Part shown: positions 24,301-35,338 of the stretch, in pieces
Position numbering within the stretch: position 1 is the first letter of the stretch
Layout: each line of letters opens with the position of its first letter
Assembly (NCBI RefSeq): GCF_963675165.1
Contig: NC_087393.1
Location: 4,859,702-4,923,701 of the forward strand
DNA length: 64,000 nucleotides
Origin: Halichondria panicea
Taxonomy: Eukaryota > Porifera > Demospongiae > Suberitida > Halichondriidae
Direction of reading: 5' to 3'
Program-made: the position numbers and the translations under genes
Notes under the pieces: generated by a model
The model's input: the letters and a program-made list of their open reading frames with translations, nothing else
Databases searched by the model: none
What the model was told of the DNA's origin: nothing

Positions 24301-26750
24301 TTATAGAAAATTGATTGCAGTATACTTTAAATTGGTCAAAACCCTGAAAAAATACAGAAGACCAAAGTAGAAAATTCCCTTGACAACACTACAACTATTA
24401 CCTACCTTCCTAGTATGAACTCCCAGAAAACACACTTTGTTTCGCTGTTATCCTGCATTATTGCTCATTGTGGTCAGACATGCATCAAAGGGGAGTGTAT
24501 AGTACTAGTTAAGGCCACTCTCGGTTTCTGGTCCACCGCCTGGATCAGATTTAGTATCTCATTTAAAGCCATATAGATTACAATTGCTTTTATAGGGACT
24601 TATATTGTGGTTTATTATTCGCGGTATCAAATTAGGTATGGTTCACTAAGGAATGCGAAAAGAATGAAGCTCATGCTCAAAAGCAATTGGCTGCTAACTT
24701 AGCAACAAGATTACGCAGGACTAGAGCAATCAGCAATAAGTATATATACAGGTTATAACGTCATGCCCTCGAGATCGATTTGAATTTTTATTTAGCTCTA
24801 TCTACATGCATGCATCCTTCGTATGAGTATATTAAACCTAAGACACTTAATTATACACATAAACTGAGTGAGGTGCCTGCATGCCCTTTACATCAAAGTT
24901 GGCCTTTCTTAGTGAGTGGTTTCCACTGTATGTAGCTACAGTGTACAAATGCTTCAGTTATCCAGGAGGGAGGGGAAGGGAATACAGGGCTCACCCCCTC
25001 TCCTCGTTAACACTAGCCTGCATGGTTACCAACTTACCTGCGCCAACTGTGAGGAGTGTTTCAGTGTGACAATGACTGGCTGACTGAGCTGAATGTTGGC
25101 TGTGTCACAGATTTTGTCCCCACACTGCAGACTGGTGGAGACCACTGGAGATGCTAACACAGTGTTCCTCTCTCCCGGCAGAGTCCCGGGCAACAGTCCA
25201 CTCATGTTCCTGTAGTAGACTGATGCCACAGTGACTGGTCCAGTTCCATTACCCATCATCCTCACTAACTCAGTGGGCACTCGGATGGAGCCATTGGTTG
25301 TTTCAATACCAGTGAAGTATGAGTCGTTGTTCCCATCTTGTTCTACCTCTTGGACTATCAGCTCTGTAGAACATTATTGCAAAACGTGCATTACAGATAC
25401 GTACGTATGGTTTAGAGTATGTGTGGTTTAAGAATATCTCTTTGAGGACCTGTTAAATGAAGCATGCATGTAGAATTATAATACCTTTTATGAGACAAAA
25501 CGTACATTTTCTGTTTACAGCTATACACTGTAAATTAGTGTGTTTCTATAGCTACAACAACTAATGACCTTAATTGTAACAAAAGGGAAATGAATTATGA
25601 TAACCTGTACATTGTACGTTTCGCACAATAACCTCCTCTCTAACCCATACCAATATTTGATGTCCTAAGGCCGTATTTAGTCAGAGAGAGCACATTAAAT
25701 GCCAGCTGCTCAATGGTAGCAAGCAGTGTACTCCCGACAATGGCGCTGGACTGTAGTGTGTGTGCATGAGTGAGCTTGTATGAGGAGGAGGAAGGTTGTA
25801 CACTAAATAGGTAAATGGTGCATGTCATGGAATGATGTTAAATAAACACATAAACACACCTGATTAGTGTTCAGTGCTTGTTCCAGCAAGTCATCACTCA
25901 CTTCCAAAACAATCTATATACAAGAAATGTTTACATCAATGACTTTCAGTTGTTCACAAATCATCGGGACTCACCTGACCAAACTGTTGGCTGTCGTTGA
26001 TACCTCTCGCCCGATTTACCATATCACAGAGCAGATACATAACAGCTATCCGGTCAACAGCTTGTGGATCCTTCCTCACCAAGTCTCGTAGAGAAGTAGC
26101 TGCTTGACCAGGAGGCTAATTGGAGATAGAAATTGACATGAAAATACTCACAAGATGACTTACTTTTTGCTGGATTGCTCTCAATTTTTCACTTCCATTT
26201 ATCTAAAGCAGGATGACAATAGAAAAAACATGTAAATTTTCTCATTGTACTTACAATGCTTAAAACATTTGAGATAGCAGATTCTAGTTCTTCGACCAAG
26301 GATGAATAAATGCTGAAAGTAACTGGAGCTGTTGGTGTTGATGCCACTTGAATGGAGCTTGTAGAGTAGGTAGTTAAGGTCCCCTTTTCTGCAGTTGTCA
26401 TATCCGAGGTAGTTGGCGTCACCTCTTCTGCAGTTGTCATATCCGAGGTAGTTGACGTCACCTCTTCTTCAGTTGTCACATCCGAGGTAGTTGCCGTCAC
26501 CTCTTCTTCAGTTGATGTGGTTAGATCACTTTCTACACTTGAATTGTTGATAGAAATGCCATTAAACATTTCAAAGAGTTGAGTGATGTTCAGTGGGGCT
26601 GTAGTTGCTATGCGACTAGCGACTGTTGTTTTATACTCACAGCCGAAGGTTGTACAGTTGAGACCAAACACTATCTTGTGATCATCAGAGCCATCAGAGC
26701 AGTCAGTAGATACACCGCCATTTCTAATCTCTTTATTCCAATTTGCTGAG
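21384..26750 (-). CDS. Adhesion GPCR-1, 5'-truncated paralog
   Basis: Class B2 receptor exons read right to left. The first recognisable exon (to 26750, NWNKEIRNGGVSTDC) begins mid-ectodomain; the signal-peptide and four upstream exons of the two paralogs are not found upstream. Next comes a Ser/Thr-rich stalk with ~3.5 units of a 13-residue repeat (26370-26520). GAIN exons follow, including 25364-25037 (PVIVTLKHSSQLAQ), then a GPS split over 24453-24410 and ~24182-23945 with the cleavage-site context CECTHLTNFAILL. TM1 is intact (HAFVLGLIGYIGVSL). TM2-3 with MEGVVLYLVLVKVF lie at 23640-23365, TM4 at 23310-23197, TM5 near 22075-21920, TM6 near 21866-21797, and TM7 at 21752-21572. The tail ends KKESGV at 21384. 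A ~50-bp intron splits TM4. Without an alternative first exon it lacks a signal peptide, so secretion is uncertain. Confidence 0.8.
22917..22992. repeat. Hairpin in GPCR-1 intron
   Basis: Arms of about 23 bp: ggtatctatggttatagtgtcc on the left, and on the right its near-complement ending cacatagatacc. The ~29-bp loop is rich in ccctcgggcaaagccctcg. Foldback-element-like, intronic, absent from GPCR-2 and GPCR-3. Confidence 0.7.
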
Positions 26751-28129
26751 CTGTATCAGTGTATAAAAATCTTGTACATAATGTATTTAGACATGGTTTT
26801 GGAGGTGTCTAGAAGCCCAAAGACACTGATTTACTATTCCGAGCGTACACGTGGCTAAATTACATTCATGGACACCGACAAAAGAGTGTCTAGATACTAG
26901 CTATAGTGCGCATGAGCAAATCTTGCCTCGAGGCTTACAACAAGTATACTGATTTTGCTTGACATACTAAGTAACTATGTAAGTTATAGCAAGAGCAGAT
27001 GATGGAGTGTGTTACTACACGGATTCTGCATCATCTAGCTATGTACAAATCATTCCACATAATTATGCCAAAATGCTAAGTGCTGCTAACATTATTCATG
27101 ATATTCATTATTATTAGCGTTATCAGCCGCACATGTACAGAGCACTTAGCACATTACAAACAAGGAGTATATGGTTAAGACAATAGTGAATCCGCAATAC
27201 TATGCATATAATTATATATAGTAAGACGCTCTATCCCCTTATCTGCTCCTGCATGGTTATAGGTTTACTACGTCTCATCCTCCTCTGAGGCAAATTTCTA
27301 CTACAGCACAACCTCGATTATCCGGACACCTGGGTTCCAGAGGCAGGCCAGATAGCTGAATATGCCGGATAATCGAATAGATAAACCTCGCATTGATACC
27401 ACTTTATATTGATAAACAGCAGTGCCACATGGTTGTCTGCACATGAGCCGTTGCTTCCACAAAAAGCAGAATTCGACTCTAGGTTATCAATTATACCTTC
27501 ATCCATTAATTATGCATCACATCACTGTACGCATGCGCAGTGACGAATACAGTCTTTCTGCGAAAGTTTATATCCGAAATACCCGCTATACGATATATAA
27601 CACACCTTACGTACATGTATAAAGAAGAAGAAAATGAGCTTTCTAAAACTATAATTACATATACAAACTGATCCAATGATTTCATAATTCCTCACCATAC
27701 AAACCACAGAGTATAGTGCAGATATAATTATTTTCTCATCAAAATAATTACAATTGACATTGCACAGCTATACTATAATAAAGAAATGATAATGCTTCTG
27801 TACATAACGTATAATGAATGAATTAAAGTCAAACATCAATAACTATTTAGTACATTTGTTTTTATGACTAACGTTATAGATAATTCCTTCACACTCATCA
27901 GCAAACTCTGTATGTACATAATTAATTATGAGTATAATTATAGTGTTCATTATTATCAGTAATGGATAATCATTGTTCCAACTTATAGCTAGATAGTCTA
28001 ATTAATTGCAGTTGGTAAAGTTTTTGCCGGGTATACTAAACATGTATAGCTCTGACCAGCTGAAGGAACTATGTACAGAGAGCCTATATAATCATAATTA
28101 CAAGTTAGCTATTACAAGCACCTATAGCT
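26751..28129. other. Intergenic: degraded GPCR 5' flank and unit boundary
   Basis: 26760-27300 parallels 40140-40650 in GPCR-2 but then lacks the upstream ectodomain exons. A segment beginning caacctcgattatccggaca at 27308 resembles a pogo/Tigger-type terminal repeat and recurs at 40911. 27583-27720 carries a CCGCTATACGATA MITE end and a patch matching the MEI1 intron near 18900-18990 and U4 near 53555. 27735-28129 matches the 3' flank of the GPCR genes. No intact gene. Confidence 0.6.
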
Positions 28130-30722
28130 ATTACAAACACCTATAGCCTCCTTCACAAGGCCTCAGTGTGGCCTGGGATCGAGGCTAACTAATACCAAGC
28201 TCAGTGGTACAAACACCTATAGCCTCCTTCACAAGGCCTCAGTGTGGCCTGGGATCGAGGCTAACTAATACCAAGCTCAGTGTTACAAACACCTATAGCC
28301 TCCTTCACAAGGCCTCAGTGTGGCCTGGGATCGAGGCTAACTAATACCAAGCTCAGTGGTACAAACACCTATAGCCTCCTTCACAAGGCCTCAGTGCGGC
28401 CTGGGATCGAGGCTAACTAATACCAAGCTCAGTGGTACAAACACCTATAGCCTCCTTCACAAGGCCTCAGTGCGGCCTGGGATCGAGGCTAACTAATACC
28501 AAGCTCAGTGGTACAAACACCTATAGCCTCCTTCACAAGGCCTCAGTGTGGCCTGGGATCGAGGCTAACTAATACCAAGCTCAGTGTTACAAACACCTAT
28601 AGCCTCCTTCACAAGGCCTCAGTGTGGCCTGGGATCAAGGCTAACTAATACCAAGCTCAGTGTTACAAATACCTATATAGCCTCCTTCACAAGGCCTCAG
28701 TGCGGCCTGGGATCGAGGCTAACTAATACCAAGCTCAGTGTTACAAACACCTATATAGCCTCCTTCACAAGGCCTCAGTGCGGCCTGGGATCGAGGCTAA
28801 CTAATACCAAGCTCAGTGTTACAAACACCTATAGCCTCCTTAACAAGGCCTCAGTGCGGCCTGGGATCGAGGCTAACTAATACCAAGCTCAGTGTTACAA
28901 ACACCTATAGCCTCCTTCACAAAGCCTCAGTGTGGCCTGGGATCGAGGCTAACTAATACCAAGCTCAGTGTTACAAACACCTATAGCCTCCTTCACAAGG
29001 CCTCAGTGTGGCCTGGGATCGAGGCTAACTAATACCAAGCTCAGTGTTACAAACACCTATAGCCTCCTTCACAAGGCCTCAGTGCGGCCTGGGATCGAGG
29101 CTAACTAATACCAAGCTCAGTGGTACAAACACCTATAGCCTCCTTCACAAGGCCTCAGTGCGGCCTGGGATCGAGGCTAACTAATACCAAGCTCAGTGTT
29201 ACAAACACCTATAGCCTCCTTCACAAGGCCTCAGTGTGGCCTGGGATCGAGGCTAACTAATACCAAGCTCAGTGTTACAAACACCTATAGCCTCCTTCAC
29301 AAGGCCTCAGTGTGGCCTGGGATCGAGGCTAACTAATACCAAGCTCAGTGTTACAAACACCTATATAGCCTCCTTCACAAGGCCTCAGTGTGGCCTGGGA
29401 TCGAGGCTAACTAATACCAAGCTCAGTGTTACAAACACCTATAGCCTCCTTCACAAGGCCTCAGTGCGGCCTGGGATCGAGGCTAACTAATACCAAGCTC
29501 AGTGGTACAAACACCTATAGCCTCCTTCACAAGGCCTCAGTGCGGCCTGGGATCGAGGCTAACTAATACCAAGCTCAGTGTTACAAACACCTATAGCCTC
29601 CTTCACAAGGCCTCAGTGCGGCCTGGGATCGAGGCTAACTAATACCAAGCTCAGTGGTACAAACACCTATAGCCTCCTTCACAAGGCCTCAGTGTGGCCT
29701 GGGATCGAGGCTAACTAATACCAAGCTCAGTGTTACAAACACCTATAGCCTCCTTCACAAGGCCTCAGTGTGGCCTGGGATCGAGGCTAACTAATACCAA
29801 GCTCAGTGTTACAAACACCTATAGCCTCCTTCACAAGGCCTCAGTGTGGCCTGGGATCGAGGCTAACTAATACCAAGCTCAGTGTTACAAACACCTATAT
29901 AGCCTCCTTCACAAGGCCTCAGTGCGGCCTGGGATCGAGGCTAACTAATACCAAGCTCAGTGGTACAAACACCTATAGCCTCCTTCACAAGGCCTCAGTG
30001 CGGCCTGGGATCGAGGCTAACTAATACCAAGCTCAGTGGTACAAACACCTATAGCCTCCTTCACAAGGCCTCAGTGCGGCCTGGGATCGAGGCTAACTAA
30101 TACCAAGCTCAGTGGTACAAACACCTATAGCCTCCTTCACAAGGCCTCAGTGCGGCCTGGGATCGAGGCTAACTAATACCAAGCTCAGTGTTACAAACAC
30201 CTATAGCCTCCTTCACAAGGCCTCAGTGTGGCCTGGGATCGAGGCTAACTAATACCAAGCTCAGTGGTACAAACACCTATAGCCTCCTTCACAAGGCTTC
30301 AGTGTGGCCTGGGATCGAGGCTAACTAATACCAAGCTCAGCGTTACAAACACCTATAGCCTCCTTCACAAGGCCTCAGTGCGGCCTGGGATCGAGGCTAA
30401 CTAATACCAAGCTCAGTGTTACAAACACCTATAGCCTCCTTCACAAGGCCTCAGTGCGGCCTGGGATCGAGGCTAACTAATACCAAGCTCAGTGTTACAA
30501 ACACCTATAGCCTCCTTCACAAGGCCTCAGTGCGGCCTGGGATCGAGGCTAACTAATACCAAGCTCAGTGGTACAAACACCTATAGCCTCCTTCACAAGG
30601 CCTCAGTGCGGCCTGGGATCGAGGCTAACTAATACCAAGCTCAGTGGTACAAACACCTATAGCCTCCTTCACAAGGCCTCAGTGCGGCCTGGGATCGAGG
30701 CTAACTAATACCAAGCTCAGTG
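28130..30722. repeat. 76-bp minisatellite, 34 tandem units
   Basis: Unit of 76 bp, recognisable by cacctatagcctccttcac, gggatcgaggctaac and taccaagctcagtg. From the spacing of cctatagcc starts (28141 to 30657 = 33 x 76 + 8) there are 34 units. The extra 8 bp are four 2-bp 'ta' insertions in units near 28670, 28750, 29360 and 29895. Two recurrent variant sites (cagtgT/Cggcc and cagtgT/Gtac) create haplotypes. Blocks starting near 29272 and 29806 share the same variant order seven units apart, a sign of higher-order duplication. Reading frames through it are artefacts, since 76 is not a multiple of 3. The array sits directly after the stop codon of the GPCR remnant at 30723. Confidence 0.97.
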
Positions 30723-31069
30723 TTACAAACATCTTCTAAGTTGTGCACCTGACTCTTTTTCCATGGCCAAGTTGCTGAATATAATTATTAGACTCCAGTT
30801 TCAACGAACTGTCCAAGGATGGAGAGGTAACACTGAGTCTGGTGCTGACACTGATGAGAGTGGTGCTCTGAAATGCAAAATAATGTACAATCATACGTCA
30901 CTATAATTATATACGGTCCGATTTGAGAGTGATACCTTGATGTTTTGACGTCGATGCTTTGTCAACTTTTCCTTCCACCATTTGGAGTATGCATCCCTCA
31001 CTGGCTTAGAGAGAGGCACAAAGAGTATAAAAATGGCCACTCCTTGGAATGAAACGAAGATCGTGAAGA
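30723..31069 (-). pseudogene. Adhesion GPCR remnant: TM7 and tail exons only
   Basis: The minus strand encodes a tail exon (STTLISVSTR-like start, ending GAQLRRCL then stop within the 76-bp unit) and most of the TM7 exon (FVSFQGVAIFILFVPLSKP). Homology then stops abruptly at 31069/31070 inside TM7 and RALBP1 sequence follows. It closely resembles GPCR-2. No GAIN, GPS or TM1-6 remain next to it, so it is dead. Confidence 0.85.
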
Positions 31070-31790
31070 TTCTTGTTGCTCAGCTGCAAGGAATTAAGAA
31101 CAGAGTAAAGTAGAGCACAATGAAAAACAGTTGGTATACAACAATGTACAGTAGTTGGACCTAGGGAAAGCAATATTTATAGTATGCAAATATAACAAAG
31201 AGAGTACTTGGGTACAACACTTCTAGGAATCTGTTGTTACACTGGTGAGAATTAATGTACCAATGAACACTTGCAAGAGTGCACTACTGGGAATAGTGGA
31301 AAGGAAGCAATTAGCAAAAAATGTCAGAAGGAGATGATTCTAGGAATCTGTGGCAATAGGAACAGTGTACGGACATTACACTGATTCAGAATGAACATGC
31401 AATGAATTATAAAGAAAACAATTAGTTACACAAAAATGTCATAGGGAGAGGATTCTAGGACTCTGCTGGCAATTGGAACAGTGTAGGGACATTTATACAA
31501 TACACTGAATGTATGCAAAGGGCAGGACATTACATGCACCATTACATGATATGCATGAGTAATACCATGGTAATACTTAGACTCACATCTAACTCTTTGT
31601 TGTGCCACTTCAGAGCAGCCACTTGCCTGGCCAAGTCTGTTTCATCACCCTATATGTATGTCATAACTATTAGAAAGCATCATGTCCTAATGTAGCTGTC
31701 AAACAATTATGTGGTGTTTATAATTATAGCCATAAAAGCACTGTGTGCCAACAAATACACTGCATACGGATTCAGGTAGCTATAGCGCCG
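31070..31790 (-). pseudogene. Copied 3' fragment of RALBP1
   Basis: Matches 54655-55310. It contains about 13 bp of the start of the last RALBP1 exon, the preceding intron with a few indels, and a complete copy of the penultimate exon (31587-31649, GDETDLARQVAALKWHNKELD). It is fused to the GPCR TM7 exon at 31070. No promoter or other RALBP1 exons are near. It marks a duplication breakpoint. Confidence 0.85.
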
Positions 31791-32360
31791 GGAAAATGTT
31801 CGTTAGGTGCAAAGTTTCGCATTTTTCGACAGTGACAAGTGAAACCTTTGAAGGCGTCTCAGCAAACAAACAGGATGGCGCCCGTCTTGACGTTGTTGTG
31901 GACGGATTCTGGGGAAGTACCTTTGAAAGAACGTACCTAGATGTGAGCTCGAGGGTATTCAACCCTCTGGCCCCCTCTAACCAAAAGCGCTCTATGTCCG
32001 CCACATACAGGAGCCACGAAAAAGAAAAGAAAACAAAGAGTCCGTGAGATCAACTCTTCAATCTATGGTGAGATAGAACACTCCTCATTCTGCCCCCTCG
32101 TGTTTTCGTTGACAGGAGGACTGGCCCCAATCGCAACCACTTTTTATAAAAGACTTGCCTCCCAATTATCGGAAAAGTGGAAACAACCCTATGGCCCCAC
32201 GATGCGGTGGCTGAGGTGCCATATTTACTTCTCCTTATTGAGATCATGCATCATGTGCATTCGTGTGCATGCATTCGAGGAGCAAGGTCATCCGCAAACT
32301 GCTTCAACTTACCCTTACCGTCAGCTCGCAGCGACTGTAGACGTAACAATTGCTGACTAG
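31791..32360 (+). pseudogene. Transposon ORF C-terminal domain, degraded copy 1
   Basis: The plus strand encodes ARLDVVVDGFWGSTFERTYLDV, then APSNQKRSMSATYRSHEKEK, then FSLTGGLAPIATTFYKRLA and LLRSCIMCIR. I recognise this as a domain found at the end of retroelement ORFs in many marine invertebrates; the D...D-V spacing hints at a PD-(D/E)XK-type fold, which I did not test. Compared with copy 2 it lacks 13 bp after EKEKK and has a 24-bp insertion, so it is frameshifted. Small polyadenylation-like AT tracts follow. Confidence 0.65.
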
Positions 32361-33275
32361 ACAGTAAAGATCATTCATTACATTAAGTTTTTAACGATGT
32401 TTTTATGACAAAAAATGGCAAAAAATGGCTGAAGGTGAATATTTTAGTCTCATGAATCAGCCGCCCTTTTAATTATGGATCAGTTCAAGATAACACGATA
32501 TACACTATATGTATTAATTATGTCTTGAGTCAGTTGTGTGTTGTGTTTATTTCTACGTCTTAATTTTCACATTTTTTGGGGAATAATCGGATTTTTTATG
32601 TTATGAGAATAATAGGCACATTTTTCAAGAATTAAAGATGGGTGAAAAAAAAGCATAATTTATCAGGGCCTATTGCTGACACTAACCTAAACTAATTGCC
32701 TTAATTCATCATCACCTCATGCAAACCATTATTATTTTTGTTGTTGTGCATTGTGAATTGTTGAAAGAAAAAAAATTAAATAACGCAAAAATTAAAACAG
32801 GTGTAGAAGCGATATGGGGCTCCCTCCCCATTTCGGGGCCCCCAGGCCCTAAAACGCTAGCGATTTTGGGCCCGTTCAATAGCGCTTTGAGGCCCCTCCA
32901 GCGATATGGGGCTCCCACTTATAACTTGCAGTGTATATAGATGGTATCTATGCTTGTAGCCTCAGCCTCATGCTTAAGTACTAGATGTCCTTTGCTGACT
33001 AGATCTTGCAGTACTTACTCATAATTATGTCCAAGCTCTCTTGCTGACTAAGTGCAGAGTTTGATAACACCATGTATGACTTGCAGGTCCTATTGCCAGT
33101 ATTGACTAATGTTAGGCTAGCTATACCAGAGCAGGAAGATGTAGATCTATCCTCAACTGAACTCGAGAAAGTTGTGTTTATTTATTATTTTATGCCCCTG
33201 TTTAATATAAGTAAATTACTGTTCCTTTAACTGGCTCTGTTCCGAGTCTGTCTTGGAGTGGAAACTGGAGCTATA
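32361..33275. other. Spacer between the two transposon ORF copies
   Basis: No gene. 32810-32925 is GC-rich with gcgatatggggctccc at both ends, separated by about 85 bp, a short repeat-bounded insertion. The rest is AT-rich and unrecognised. Confidence 0.5.
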
Positions 33276-33685
33276 CCTTTGAAAGAACGTACCTAGATGT
33301 GAGGGTATTCAACACCCTGGCCCCCTCTAACCAAAAGCGCTCCATGTCCGCCACATACAGGAGCCACGAAAAAGAAAAGAAAAGGCAATACGAACAAAGA
33401 GTCCGTGAGATAGAACACTCCTCATTCTGCCCCCTCGTGTTTTCGTTGACCGGAGGACTGGCCCCAATCGCAACCACTTTCTATAAAAGACTTGCCTCCC
33501 AATTATCAGAAAAGTGGAAACAACCCTATGGCCCCACGATGCGCTGGCTGAGATACCATATCTCCTTCTCCCTATTGAGATCATGCATCATGTGCATTCG
33601 AGGAGCAAGGTCATCCGCAAACAGCTTCAACGGCCAGCTCGCAGCAACGGTAGACCTGACAATTGCTGACACTAACCTTAACTAA
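33276..33685 (+). pseudogene. Transposon ORF C-terminal domain, copy 2
   Basis: An open stretch of about 135 codons homologous to copy 1: TFERTYLDVRVFNTLAPSNQ, EKKRQYEQRVREIEHSSFC, FSLTGGLAPIATTFYKRLAS, SFSLLRSCIMCIRGARSS, ending ADTNLN and stop. The N-terminal part and any reverse transcriptase are absent. An A-rich run (about 33753-33780) follows at the edge of the next array unit, consistent with a non-LTR 3' tail but not proof of it. Confidence 0.7.
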
Positions 33686-33780
33686 CTCCTCAAATCATTA
33701 TCAACTCAAACCATTATTATTATTTTGTACTTTGTGGTTGGTAGACTCTACTTAAAAAAAAAAAAAACTAAAAAAAACAA

Positions 33781-34385
33781 ACTCGAAATCAGATACTTTC
33801 CACACATAATGACGTTCTGTCTAAAAATAGCTTAAATTACGTCATTTCTTAATTCGCTGTGTCATCTTCGTGGGGGACCTCAGCTAGCTGCATAAAAGGG
33901 GTGTCTTCCTCAGCTAAAATCATCCACAGCCGATCGCAAAGAGCTGCAGTGGTTCACCCTCACCAGTTGTAGTCCAAGATGACAAGTTCACCAAGGCTAC
34001 CTGGTTCCCGCTTACTTCGTTCAGCCATTGTCGAAGTAAAGAGATAACCCCACTGGCCTTTGCAGTCAAGCTATGGCTGTAAGGGCATGTCTGAGCAGTT
34101 AGTTTCTCAACTGAGTCTAGCTGTGAGGACACCTGAGGTGGTTAATCTCAAAGAAAACTTTCGGCTCAAAGGGCACTCTCACCATACAAGCGGCCACGCT
34201 ATCACTCTACGGAGTGCTCAGTGGATGGTTGGGAGTGTCTGGAGGGCCCCATACGTTGTCCGTCTGTCTGTTGCCAGGCTACTCGTTGGTCTGGCGCAGG
34301 CAGGGGGGCAGGGCATGGAATAGATCTGTACGATCATCTTCTATAGCAGTGGCGTCGACCACCGGCACCAGATAGAATCTATAAT
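33781..34385. promoter_or_regulatory. MEI1 upstream block, copy 2 of 4
   Basis: Over 90% identical by eye to 19786-20400, including attacgtcatttc and the TATA-like cataaaagggg at 33891-33901. No MEI1 exon 1 is attached; the A-rich end of the transposon fragment abuts it instead. A plus-strand 78-codon frame runs to 34323. Confidence 0.55.
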
Positions 34386-35338
34386 TATAGTTCTATAGTC
34401 TGACAACAAAAGTTGTTGTGGGTTAATTTAACAAAAACTCAAGCTAGAAATCCAACACAGATAATTAGCATTTGTACAGTGACACTTATATATCATGCAC
34501 ATGCAAAATCAACAGTTTATCGCCGTCACCAGTCTCGAGCAAAGGTTATGTCTAATAATTTATTATGGTAGCTATTATTATAGTCAGACTATAATTTATA
34601 TATAAGCCACATGCAACAATGATAATTATTGTCATTTACTAGAATTCATTGTATGCTGTAAGCATCTATTCTTCTCCAATTTGCTTCTCGTATCATTTAG
34701 AGTGTGCTGACTGCGTTTGCGTACCAGCTGGCCATGACATGCTATCAGGTTAATACTCTGACATTAAAAATTTTCGTAATCATATAATTATGTAATAAGA
34801 ACCTCTTACAAGAGAGATCTCCTGGTAAAGACGGCACTAACATAAAGACTAAAATCTATTTGTGTATATATAATTATGCTCATGCTTGCAGTTTCCACAT
34901 TTTATATATTTTTATAGAGTTATAATTACACGGAATTTACATTGTATATAATAATAAAGAACGATCTGCTATGAAAGTCAAACATGAAATTTATTAGGTT
35001 TGTATATGACAACGTTCATTGCATTCTTCAGATAATTCCTTCACACTCATCGGCAAACTCTGTATGTACATAATTATATGAGTATAGTGATAATTGTGGT
35101 TCTAAACTTATTGCTATATACAAAACACCTCATGCAGCTATAATTATTATAATATTGGTAAAGTTTTTACTAGACTAAACATGTATTAATATGTATATAG
35201 CTCTGACCAGCTGAAGGAAATATGTACAGAGTGCCTATGTAATAATAATTACAAGTTAGCTATTACAAACACCTATAGCCTCCTTCACAAGGCCTCAGTG
35301 TGTCCTGGGATCGAGGCTAACTAATACTAAGCTCAGTG

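Noticed and set aside
28144..28220. tRNA- or SINE-like unit because of gggatcgaggc resembling a B box
   Set aside because: No convincing A box or tRNA fold, and single copies sit precisely at GPCR 3' ends, not dispersed.
28584..30024. Open frames of 72-98 codons with repeated ASFTRPQCGLGSRLTNTKL blocks
   Set aside because: They are products of the 76-bp minisatellite. The frame changes each unit and stays open only where a 2-bp insertion makes a 78-bp spacing.
28130..30722. CRISPR-like array
   Set aside because: Repeats are contiguous 76-bp monomers without unique spacers, in an intron-rich animal genome.
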